In this document: one piece after another, positions 10,111-21,364 of the stretch
How positions within the stretch are numbered: the stretch's first letter is position 1
How the letters are laid out: each line of letters begins with the position of its first letter
Source: Marasmius tenuissimus
Taxonomy: Eukaryota; Basidiomycota; Agaricomycetes; Agaricales; Marasmiaceae
Reading direction: 5' to 3'
Length of the DNA stretch: 64,000 bases
NCBI GenBank assembly: GCA_029532415.1
Contig: JAQOTA010000041.1
Coordinates: forward strand, 62,001-126,000
Notes under the pieces: model-generated
Seen by the model: the letters and a program-made list of their open reading frames with translations, nothing else
Told to the model about the DNA's origin: nothing
The model's database searches: none
Position numbers and translations under genes: made by a program

Positions 10111-13100
10111 GTCAACGATGAAAGTGGTTTCCGGAGGAGTAGATCCTGTGAACACGTAATGTCAAGCTAAGTTCGAAGTTGATGGCTATTTGGTAGCCGT
10201 TTGAGCGCAAGTCCGGCCAACGGTAAGTAGCTTCCGAGCAAACGAAATAAATAACACTCCTATGCACTCACAGAAGTACAGTTGTGCCGAGGGTGGAAGC
10301 TTGGTCTATCACAATGTATGACCAGTCGATGTCCGTGATAAAGTAGCATGTTCTCCTGATATCCTCGACTCTCCTCCCCCAACGTTATATACGGGATAAG
10401 TATAGACCTGGGATGCCTACTATTATCGATATAGTATGATAGTAAGGGTAGAGTGATGCAGAGCCGTTCGCGGTGTCAGGAAGAAAAGAAAGAGACATGC
10501 AAACCTCGACTCGACATGGAACTCCGGGATTATTCTAACAGACGCGGTTTTTGTTATACGAGCCTACTATGAAATTTGCTGTGACATTTGAGCAGAGTAT
10601 GAAGAGGGCTTCGTGAAACCTGAGCCAGTCTCTTGATAGACCTCGACAGTTGAAGACGTACGCATCCGGGAGTAGCATCCTGATCGATAGTTCTAATTCA
10701 AGCTAAATGTCAGGATCATTGAGCAGCATATTGGATACACGAATGAGGGCGCACCTGAAGATCTAGGCATCATTCAAAGTTCTCGTTGCAACGACCAAAG
10801 GTAGAGGAGACTCTTCTACAGCGAATAGTCCTAAACACGCGATAAGCATAAATATCATGTCGGCGAGCGCAGAGTGGAGGACAAAGGAAAGTAACATTTC
10901 GCCGAGGGCCAAGGCGGGTGCTGATATCTTCCGGAGCTGACCCGGGTGCTCTCTAGCCTCGATTTCAGTACGATGATGTTCTCCATTCGCCAAAAACAAC
11001 ATCCTGTCTCAACCAACAAAGCTGATTTGACCCTTTGAGCTCATCGCGTCCCAAAAATCCGCAAGGCCATAGGATCAACCACTAGCATTCGAGACAAGGC
11101 AAACCGCTGCACCGGGAGAACTTAGCATGGCTGAGTCTGATTTGCGTACTCATTAAGTTGATTTTGCGCGATGTTGTCCCGAGAAAAGATATAGTTCTGG
11201 CTGGGAGTCGGCTCGTGGTGCAAAAGGAAGAACGAGCGACTGCAAAAGCGAATCACGCGGCGTTGGCAGCTACCGGACCGGGCGGCACGTCAGCAACTTT
11301 CCCGGCCCCGGCCATCCTCTTAACCATTGTGTGCTTTGACACTGACAGGCGATACTTGTCTCCTCTCCACCACCTCAAAATCCCCGGCTCAAGTTTTGCA
11401 GTCCTTTATCCAAGCGATTTGCCTTCTTCATGATCAGTTTCTCCCGACTGTGAAATGCTCAAGAAAAGGAACCTTCCTCCAGCTCCAGAGTTCACTGTAT
11501 TAGGATGTCGAACAAATGGGTGATATGAACCGTGGTTCGATTGTACTTTTTTTTTCAGTGAGTTGCACTCATCAACCTACCGAGTACTATAGGGTCTTTG
11601 GTCTACACATCCCTCAATGTGCTCACCCTATCCAGCTTTGACCACTGGATGTTGTTTCCGGATTCTTATACGACATATGGTTTATCCTACTGTTTCCTAG
11701 AGAGTTGTTGGCAGGCTTGGTCACTCCTCGAGTTTCACGAACACGAATTCAGGTACCCAAATCGCCAAAATTTTCATCGGCCCGCGTTCCTAAATCATAA
11801 TTCTTTGGGTGGCTTCGATCACTAATCTCACGGTTGAGTCACTGCGTTTCCCCAACCGCCATGCCACATCCTCGATACGTCATTGCTCAGTGCTAGCGAC
11901 TTCTAGCATGGGGTGTAGTGTCAGGGACCACCGACGGTGCTCGTCCAAGCTACCTATAATCATCCAACAAGGCACTCTATCCCATGCGTATTCAACGGCT
12001 TGCAGATTCTGGCTTGTTATCCCTCAAGACTCTTTACTTTGACGTCTGGCTCTACCAACCCAGGTTCAGTCGGAGTACCTTCGATCACATTCTCTAACCA
12101 AGAAATTCTGTCAGCGAAGGAGGACGACCCATTGTTCGTACTGGCTCTCTCTGCCCCGAACTCGAGATACTCGATTCTTCCACATGTCCTCTGAGGACAA
12201 TACGAATATCCTCGCATTGTTATCTAACCCACTGCGTCGTCACGTTACTTCGGAAAATCTTGGTTCTTGCTCGGAGTTAGCGTTGTTCGGAATCGCTGAT
12301 TCAATCTCCCGAGTCGTATTAGTGACCTCAGTTCTTAACGGATAGGAGTGTGGATTCCGATTCAGTCCTCTGGAGTAACGGCACTACAGGCTGGCAGGTG
12401 CTCAAACGACCGTCCTCCAGATTCAGCTATCCAGAATCCATCCTCAATTTTTCCGAACGTCCTATTCCAACTCCAAAGGTTACAGCATCTCCTCATTCGC
12501 TCATGATGACTACAACCTGCGCATCTGTTCCGATGTCCCCTTTCTATGCCGAGTACAAAGCCCTTAACCAAAAGCCATCTTCCTATGCGACCTAATCTGC
12601 CTTACGCCTTATACCGAATTCTTAGGTCTACTGGCGAAACTATTTGGACTTGGAACGTTCGTTTCTTCGATTCAACTGTTTCCTGCGACGCCGAATAACC
12701 GGTTGAACGAACTTGTACCATCATTGATTCTATGGTATTGCTAGATTTTTCTCCGCTCCTGCTCGAGGGACCACGCGACAATCATTGGAATCTCAATCAG
12801 TCTAATTGACGGCGAATTCACCACCCGAATTCTTCAAACAACCTTCTATCCTCTAGGATTGACCTATAGCGTCCGAATTCTCGTATAAACGCCCGTATTA
12901 CCGAACTTCTCTTGCGTCGGTGGTATGTAGAATCCGCAGCAATCATCCGACGTTGAAGCAGCTCGATCCTGCGCCTGGCCTTTGTCTTTGGGAGCTCTTA
13001 CGGATCTCTGTGGCTACTCCCTTCCCTTTGGCGGATTTAGAATTGCCGACTCGGACAATCGAGTGGTCGGAGCAGCTGGCAAAAGCTCCCGTGCTCACCT

Positions 13101-16100
13101 ACCGCATTCCCACCTCGGAGCCATTGTGTTCGTTCTATTCACAACGCTCCTAGTCTAATCCTAGGTTATGAGCTGGGAAGGTCTACTCAGGTAGGCTAGA
13201 CGTATCCAAACAACCCTTTTCATTACTCAGAGATCTTGGCTATCCGCGGAGTCGAGCAAATTTTCGTCTGGCATAAGCTTCGCTGTACTACCTGGATCCT
13301 AGCGACCCTCTTACATGCGTGCGCAGGGGTGAATGCTGGTGGGTGGTAGGTTGTATTCAAGAGCCACGGTAGAACCTTACCAGTGGCGCGGAACTGCTGC
13401 CCTCGTCAAGGTGACGTTTTGATATGTAACCCCAGCAACTGAAGGGTGGCCTGGAAATTCGTCGGAAGTCAAGGATGGAGGCGCCTCTCGGCGGTGACTT
13501 CTCGGCCTACGCTTTGCTCGTTAGCGGGCGCGAATTTGGTGGGTGTCCACAGGTCTCCCTGCTAGAACTTTGGAGCCTTCTGGGACCGCAATCGGCGGCC
13601 GTTCTGTTGGCGGAGAGGAAAACAACTCAATTCAAAACCTCGTGATGGTGATCATCAATATATCTCACTGTCGTGAAGTCGAGTTGCTCTTTCTCGGGTT
13701 TTCATTGGATCAGGCCGCTGCATAGGCTAGGATTGTTATAGAACACACGTCGTTCTGGGCTCTGCACTCTAACTTGTAAAGTTTACGCGTCGAAATCGGG
13801 AGGGAAGGCGGGTACCAACCCTGCCGGTAATGATCCGTGTCAAACATCGAAGGCAGCCAATTGTAATCCTGGTTCGTCTCCTTTCATTTCTCTTCTCGAA
13901 ACATACGGATATGTTCAGCCTGTCAAACGCCTCCATTCTCTTTTAGTCCGATCCTTTTCATTCGCAGGAACTCCGACCTGTTGGAGAGTGGAAATTCTGT
14001 CATATACTTTATTCATTATTCTCTCCATTTGGCAGGTTCAAACACCCGCCCATTCCCAACAATCTCAGACTGATTACAGCGCACTCTCCCTCCATGAACT
14101 CGACTCCGAAGGTGAACGCTTTTTAACCGTGAAAACGGTCCTTCAATCTTCGAGGTAGCCTTTGAGTACGAAATTGAAGGACAGCCACTGGAAACCCTGA
14201 GCCTGGGTATTCGAAGCCACCGTCCCACGCGCGCGCCACGAGAAACCCATAATTGTAAGCTGGAAGAAGTCTAAATCAGTCACCTCGACCTGATCAACCC
14301 AAAGAAAGCGGTTTTCTCCCTCCACTCGCCTCGTTTTCCTCCTCTCTATGTGGAGACACGAAATCATCGGTTCATTTCGATTTGACCTTCGTGTTTGCAG
14401 ATCTTGGCCTCCGGAAAGACCCTGAAAGACCCTGTAAAAATTAATTACTGGAGTCGACATGGGAAGGAAGCGTATCGGGTAAACTGTTATGTAAATACAG
14501 ATATTTCCGTTTGGTATATCTCACTCAAGCGCGAGTTCTTTTCTAGATCATATTAAATGTGCTCCAGGCTAATCAATGGTTCATCTCACAAGGATTCGAA
14601 AGGAGAGTGGTTGGAGGGTGGGTCAGCTGGGATCGGGAACGTGGGGGAAGTCGTACTGACTTATGGACATGCCCAGGTTGAGAAGAGAAAGAGGCCACAG
14701 GGCTGTGGGTATTGTACAATCCTCGCGTGTAGGTGAGGTTGTTGTAGTTCGCGAGGCTCCCTGCTGACTGCCATCGGATGGGGACAGATGTCATGATAGT
14801 AGGGATTGATCCGCTGCTTCTAGCTGCGTGTTTTGTGGGAAGAAATCACCGGAAGTGGATTTATCTGGGCAAGTCGGCTGGTCTGCGAAGGTCTGCTATA
14901 ATGCAAATATTTCTGCCTGCTCAGGAAAGACTACACTGCAACCTGGGTACTGACATCAAATTGAGCAGGTGACTCACTGTCGGCGCGAGACGTGACTATT
15001 GATTGGATTTTGAGGCCAAATTGATGTCGGACCGTGATTTTTCATCTTCTCTCCGTTTCCAGTCAGAGCGACCTCAAATTCTCCTCAGAATCACATCGAG
15101 CTGACCCCTCCTTCCATACCTTCCACTGAGACTGTCAGTAACTGTAGACGCTTAATAATGATAAAGATTCTCCAAATCACTGCACGCGTGTTTGAGACAT
15201 CAATGCGGTCAGGTGATGTTGAATTTTTTTCCCTCTTGACCGCGACGAGTCTGTACGTCGCTGCAACCGGCAGCCTCCCCAATTTCCCTCAGAGTCAACA
15301 AAAAGGTCAAGGAGCACAGCGTCTAGCGCTGGAAAGTCCAGAGATGAGGGTGGAAGCTATGACGCAAAACATGAAACGTTCGCGGTGCGTGGGCTAACCC
15401 TTTACTTGCTTTCTGTGCTCATTTTTCAAGTTTAATCAAGTTTTCTCTGAGTCAGATCTTTCTAACTCCTTCCTTCAACGAGTCGCAATCATGAGACTGG
15501 CACTTGGCTTCATTCACTCTGGCCCTCGCTCCGATTCTGCTGCTGGTTCTGACTCTGGCTCTGGCTTGTGACTCCTTGGTACTTGGTTCTCGCGCGGTCT
15601 CTGTCTCCGTCGTCATCTCTCTTGGTCACCTCTCTTGGTCTCTCATTTCGCACTGCGTGGCTCACACGTAATTGTACTAACAGTTGTATTTGTGTGCAGA
15701 AAATTTGGCATTCAAGCTACCAAAGCAGGTAAGTTGAAATGTCCCTTGTATGCCACCGCGTTCACTGATTGGTATATCCTTTAGCCCATGATGCTTCTGG
15801 TAGCACGGTGAGGCTCATCTTATTTGGCATTTTCCTCTTCTAACAAGAACTCGTTTGGACAGGTCGTCTTCAATTTCGAAGGTGGGGAATACCAAACACT
15901 TATTCAACATTCATTCCGTGTGGTGTACAATTTCTGTAGTAAGGGTACCTGATCAATGAAAGTCTTGATATAATCTATGTATTCTGTCTGTCCGTAATTC
16001 GGAGGTGCAAGGAATGGTCGTGAGTGGTGGGAGCACCCAGTCAATCGCCTCCAGGAGCTCAGTCGAACCGTCTCAAAATCGTCTCAGGTTGTTGTCAGAT

Positions 16101-16758
16101 TGATGGCAGGGCGTGATGCTGACTGGAGACCCACCCGATTGAAATGGCGTCCTGAGTGTTATCCTGACCTCGGGTTGATGTCAGCACGGTCTCAAAACGA
16201 ATCAGTCCCGTTGACGCGCTGATGGGATCCACCTGACCTCAAAAAGCTCTCGGACTCCGAGCGCAGTGTACATATCCAGTCGCGATGGGGATCTGAAAAA
16301 GTGGAAGATCCCAATCGTGATCCATTAAGGTTTTGTCATTGACGTTTTGGGCATCGTGTCATATGGTCAAATCAAGGCACGATCCAAGGAGCTGGAATCC
16401 AACACAAGCGTTTGTATTCGGGGCCCGATGGGGTATATCAGGGTATATCAGGATTGTTTCTCAAGTTTCTTCAGGTTTTTGCCGATTCCCAGGAAGATCT
16501 GGTTTGGTGACCGACGAGTTTCCGTGGAATCTTTGTCTCTGAGCCTCTCGAGATAATAAAGGAATCTTGTCGCGTGCTCTAAAGTGCAGCAGTTTCGACA
16601 AACCTCTCGCATTTTGCTCAGCTTTCGTCCACTGCTCCGACGCGAATTGGGTCAGCGGACATATCGTGTTGCCGTGGGCACGAGTTAAGTGTCCATACAT
16701 ACCCGTCGCGTGGTAGCAAACCCTGAACAGGCCCCCATCAAGCCCTCCCCATTCCAAC
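10111..16758. other. Gene-poor stretch, no convincing gene
   Basis: In 6.6 kb there is no open frame that resembles a known family, and no long run of exons joined by consistent splice sites. Short frames here (at most about 105 codons) have no recognisable motif. The sequence is not simple repeat and shows no terminal repeats or transposase-like coding. It may be decayed genic or transposon sequence, or it may hold non-coding transcripts. A small cluster of exon-like pieces at about 15698-15953 is listed separately. Confidence 0.5.
15698..15953 (+). pseudogene. Possible gene fragment with three small exons
   Basis: Three short blocks are flanked by good fungal splice sites: a block ending 'aaagcag' before 'gtaagt' (about 15730), a block ending 'agcacg' before 'gtgagg' (about 15810), and a block starting after 'ggacag' (about 15865). 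Joined in phase they read KFGIQATKA, AHDASGST, then VVFNFEGGEYQTLIQ, and then run to a stop at about 15951. No start exon could be tied to them; a Leu/Ser-rich low-complexity stretch lies just upstream. This may be a remnant, or the 3' end of a gene with an unrecognised first exon. Confidence 0.25.
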
Positions 16759-19700
16759 ATGCCCGCCAGCGGTGGAGCCGACCACTACCTACCTCCTCGT
16801 CTTCCTACTCTCATGGTGAACGACACCCACCAGACGAGCGAGGAGCCCTCATCAATCCCCTCACCAGAATACGAGGGAAGCTCGTTCATGCGACACGACC
16901 AATGTGAGTAAATATCCCTGGTTGACTATAAAAGTATCTCATCTGCATCCGCGTCAATAAAGTCCGGTATCCAGATCAACATGACATCCGCATCCCAACT
17001 GGCGGGGACGTCCTCGTCACCGAATTTTCGGATTATTCCTCGAGTTTAATCTCGCCTGAAGAAGCCCCGTTAATTGATACGACCCTACAAGTACCGCGAT
17101 CGAATGCTTTTCAACCTCATCAATACGCGCTTTTGCCCCGTAACCACCAAGACCAGTTACCTCCCGCTCAGCCCTCCCCGACTTCCCGAACTTCTCATGA
17201 CCTAGGGGAAGACCTTTTCAACTACGGTCGCCAAGCGATACTACCGTTGCCTGGTGGACCAACGGAGTCTCAACCTCATGACCCGACTCATACCACCCGA
17301 CTGAATGCTCCAACGATGGTTACCTCGATTCCTGTGGAAAACCCTCCCTCTGTCCCTTCTTCCGAACCTCTCATGGGGTCTTCTGCAATACAACCCAATC
17401 CAAGTCGTCGCGATCGCAAGGAAGTGTCTCCCGTTGTCATAGCCTGTCGTCAATGGTAGGTAGTACCTCTTCGTGATCAGGAATCGTAAAATCTGATGGA
17501 CTTGACGGACAGTCGTGGCCGCAAAATCCGCTGCGACTCAACGCGACCTGTTTGCAACAACTGCGTGCGCCGATCTAATACGTGCGAGTATGACACCGTT
17601 CCCAAAAGGAGAGGTCCAGATAAGCGTCCTGGCACTCGTCAAAGATCATGTAAAAAGAGGCCGACCGGGGATTCAGCGAACCTGGCTCCTAACGAGCCAC
17701 CAGCAAAACGCAGAAAGACTGATCATACTCCTGGTTCTACTCAAGTACCACCCACCTCCAAGGAAAACATGGCAGCACATGGGTTAGTCAAACGTCGCTC
17801 ACAGGAAGGAGTCCAAACGACAGAACTTCGCATCGACACTGAACAGCTTCCGTTGAAGGTAAGTTCCTTGAAATCACTCGACCTACATTCCCAGCTCATA
17901 CCCAGATCAGCAGGAGGCTCAGTCACCAATTACACATCGATACATCCCTTATGGAAATGGTGGATCGTTGTCGAAGTCGGCTTTCCCTCGCCCAATTGAC
18001 ACCAATGTCGCGCACGTTTCTTCCCAAAGGTCACACTCGAAATACACTATCCTCAACTCGCCGGTGACCGAATCCTTACACAAGGATTGGTGGAATGAGT
18101 TCCTGGTCACTTCCGGATATTCGTGAGTAGTCCACATACGTCTACATGAAAGTACTCTGACCCTCGCCTCAGTCTGAACGACCTCGAGGTTCACACTCGC
18201 TACCTCTTCTCCGATACCTTACACAGCCTCGAGTTCCTCAACGTGGAATACTTCGTTCAAACCCTTCACAACCCGGACCGCAGACACACCATACAACCAT
18301 CTCTTATTCTTGCTGTACTCGCGTTGTCGACGCTGATGAAAAGCAGCAGTATCGAAGACGGGGACACAGGCCGAAAGCGAGCACTCTATTTTCGTGATGC
18401 CGCACACCAGGCAGTCCACACTGCGATAGCTTCTGACTGGGTCGACGCTGCAGTCGCTGGGGCCTCCCTTGTAAGTCACACCTATCCTTGAATTTAGTCG
18501 CACCACTGATCAGCGAGTAGGTTCTGTGCCTCTTTGAATCCTCTGCTCATCCTCTATACGATCCCGCCCGTCATATGGGAGCCCTTGATCTTCTGTCTGG
18601 CCTCATTCGAAGCCTCACCCTCACCACCATCGATAGTAACGACCCTGATGTCTGCCGCTTTGCGCAGAATGCCGTTCCATGTGTGCAACTCCTACCGAGT
18701 CAGGCACTCTCTCAACGTTGCATCTGTATACCGAGTGATGCACAACAGCCCCCAGACAGCTACTCTACTTGGTCTTATCCACTACCCTGGGATCCTTCGT
18801 GGTCAGATATCCAGATCAAGGACGAAGAGTGCCGAAGGTTGGTCTGGTGTGCCCTCGGAATGGCCGCCCAGCATACGGTTCAATCGGCCGCGCTGCACGA
18901 TCAAAACAACATGGAAGGTAGTGAAGAGGGCGAGGAGCTCTGGATCTGTAATCCTTCGAATGTGAGTCTCTCGCTTTATCGTCGAGACAAGCGTGGGTTC
19001 TGACTTGCGCCTCTCAAGTATGCCATACTCTTTCCGGCGGAAGTCATTGATCGTGCATCACCAGCATACCGAGGTGTCGACTCTCCCTCTCCAAAGGAGT
19101 CCGTTTATGCTCTGTATTGTCGAAGCATGCTCCTCTGGGTTTTCTGTCACTACCGCCTGAGGACCTGCCCAAGCGAAGAGCTGAAAGCCGAGTACGCGCA
19201 AGAAGCTATGGGCGAGTCGCAATTCATTCAGGAGTCTCTGGATTTCCACACCTGTAACTTGGACACGGGATTGATCTATCTGACGAGGGAGTACATCTCT
19301 AAGTGAGTTGCTTTCCCAAAATTTAGGGAATGTGTTTCTGACGTCGAATCTGGTTCAGTACCCGAGTCATCATTGGAAGATGTTTGCGCAGGTCTGTAAA
19401 AGCCACTGCTACCCGCCTACATACGCAGACTGACGAGTTATCTTTCGACCAGTTTCCATGGTTTATTCGGACCATCGAACCGGCTCGTCTCCAAACGACA
19501 GGCCCAAGACTGGGGTATGTTTTTCCGCTCTTATTGATTCTATTTACTTACCTAGCTCCCGAAGTGAACTCCCAAGAGCAGGTTATCAAGCGCGTAATGC
19601 TATCCATCCAGCGTACAACGGATCCACACGGCCATCAGCTCACACGTCGACCCCACCAAGTTCCTTGGTACTCGAACCAATTGGCAACGTCAGTTGTTTG

Positions 19701-20022
19701 CCGTTCCATTCTCCATCCCGTTGCTTAGTAGTTTCACAGATGTATGATGCTATGGACAAATGATGGCTCTCATATTTCAGCCCTTCAGCTCGCTAAATCG
19801 ATCATAATCATCGTGGATATCCTCAACTATTTGTGGCCATGCTCGTGTACGTGTTACTATCACCCTGTATCCGGAGCTCTTACCAATGCGTATTTTCTAG
19901 ATCAACACAACGTCTGCGAAGAACTTCGGGGCAAGCTCATCAAAGCGTGTCGGGTTGTGGGTCTAGATACACCGCTCCCGTCTGAGTACTCGGTCCCCGC
20001 CATCTTCAGGGCTAGTACGTGA
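16759..20022 (+). CDS. Zn(II)2Cys6 fungal-specific transcription factor
   Basis: This gene encodes a DNA-binding regulator in the nucleus. The start ATG at 16759 opens MPASGGADHYLPPRL; exon 1 (16759-16903) joins exon 2 (16963-17455), and that joins exon 3 at 17513. The binuclear zinc cluster begins near residue 207: C-x2-C-x6-C-x6-C-x2-C-x6-C, with RGRKIRCD between the cysteines. An intron splits the codon of the second cysteine (TG|T). A basic region follows (KRRGPDKRPG, PPAKRRK). Downstream exons fit the fungal-specific transcription factor domain: SLILAVLALSTLMKSS, KDEECRRLVWCALGMAAQH, NPSNYAILFPAEVIDR and LYCRSMLLWVFCHYRLR. The gene ends after EYSVPAIFRAST at 20022. The splice sites around 17950-18030 are not resolved. 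No neighbouring pathway is obviously its target. Confidence 0.85.
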
Positions 20023-20432
20023 CAACGTTCATGGAAGGTTCCATGCCCCAACCACTCCCACGTAAACCTGGCCTCGGGTGCCCCTCGGGTTGCTCTCGGG
20101 CACGCCGGAGAGTCCATCCTGTCATCATTCTCTTCTTTCCAGATGGTCGTACTTGGACCATGGCGGCCGTACTCCAGCGTTCAATGCCAAGGTCGCTTTC
20201 TGTCTGTTACCCTCATGTTTCCTCTATCTCCGTTTGTCTCTAACCATTCGATATGTACCAGTCTACCAGATCTATCTTATTCTTCACTGTACTCATTTGT
20301 GTTGTATTTGACACTTTTCGTGATCTCTATCCGTACTTTTATCCTAAGGAGTATGTAGTCTAAGGGTTTTACATGTACTGAATACAAATCGTCTTTCGCT
20401 ATAAACATTCTTCCGAGGCATAATCTATCAAG
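20023..20432. other. Intergenic, 3' of the transcription factor
   Basis: This 410-base stretch is pyrimidine-rich and contains no supported gene. It probably contains the 3' UTR of the transcription factor and the upstream region of the tRNA-Glu gene. Confidence 0.5.
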
Positions 20433-20514
20433 TCCGATGTGGTGTAGTGGCTAACATTGCTGTCTTTCATATCAGGAGGGCACAGCAGCCCGGGGTTCGA
20501 TTCCCCGCATCGGA
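20433..20514 (+). tRNA. tRNA-Glu (anticodon TTC), with intron
   Basis: A full cloverleaf can be drawn. The acceptor stem TCCGATG pairs with CATCGGA, the anticodon stem GCTGT with ACAGC, and the T stem CGGGG with CCCCG around TTCGATT. The anticodon loop is CTTTCA-C with an 11-nt intron at about 20470-20480, directly 3' of position 37 as expected for nuclear tRNA introns. The anticodon TTC reads GAA glutamate. Confidence 0.93.
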
Positions 20515-21364
20515 AATCTTTTTTCATTTTACGTCCGCCCTGGGCCAAAGCCGACCATGACGCAGCTGGCGCTGCGTAAACTCGAACCCCAGGGTTTGCT
20601 GCATAGATCGCTTTGACGTGGGAAATGGTTTGGAATTGGAATTGGAATTGGAGACTCCGAGGAGTGGCAAAGTCTCTGGAGAGCATTGCTCTGAACACGT
20701 CGTGTCTCAAATCCTTCGAAGGTAGGCAACTCGACGGGTGTTACTAATAATACATGCGTCAGCTTTGACCCGATAGCTGGACCATCTGCTCCAGCTTTAG
20801 ATCTCACTAATTATAGATAGCTGAATGGCTTCCGTTCCCGACGGTTATCACAGGCCATCACCTCCTAGCACATTCACAAGCAATCAATGATCGACGGTTG
20901 TGCAACTTCAAGTTTTGGGCATTAAAGGGCGTAGAAAGTGACCGGGGCCGCTGGTCAAGAAAACCGTACACTGCACAAGTCATCAACATTGTCAAGGCTC
21001 AAGCACTCGCGCGCACGCCCCAGCTCTCCATACATGGAAGACTCCTATGACTCCATATATCGATCTGGGAGTTTCCCATACGAGACTTAACGTTGGTCTT
21101 CCCTCATGCTGGCAGCTCACTTCCATAGCACATGTCTTCGCATCACGAGCAACGTCGCCGCCACATGGTTTTTGGTGTCAGAACCGTTCTCGAGAGATTG
21201 ACTTTCCCTTACAAGTATAGGTTTCGTTGGCTACCTCGATCATCGTGCGGTTTTCTTGACACTCCGCACGTTGCTTTCGTCACGTTCGCTCGGTGCGCAA
21301 TTACTATATAACGGTGAAATGGCCAAATCTTCACTCGAGGTGCGATACATCGTGCGCGGTCATC
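20515..21364. other. Intergenic between tRNA-Glu and Vps62-like gene
   Basis: No supported gene is present. It holds a short GGAATT triplet repeat at about 20632-20651 and, at its right end, the presumed promoter of the Vps62-like gene. Confidence 0.5.
21306..21312 (+). promoter_or_regulatory. TATA-like box of the Vps62-like gene
   Basis: TATATAA lies 53 bases before the start codon at 21365, a normal distance for a fungal core promoter with a short leader. Confidence 0.5.

Larger units (their letters stand above)
5101..10200. repeat. Tandem duplication, unit 2 (A' forward, B' reverse)
   Basis: This is the right copy of the two-gene DUF262 module. Gene A' corresponds to A and B' to B, in N-terminal peptide, splice pattern and C-terminal tail type. 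Weak similarity continues into the region upstream of B' (for example 'tttggtagccgt' near 10190 against 'tttggtaaccgt' near 5000). The exact outer border cannot be fixed by eye. Confidence 0.72.

Noticed and set aside
14143..14460. 105-codon reverse frame in the gene-poor stretch
   Set aside because: No family motif, no splice context and no promoter cue; kept as unannotated.
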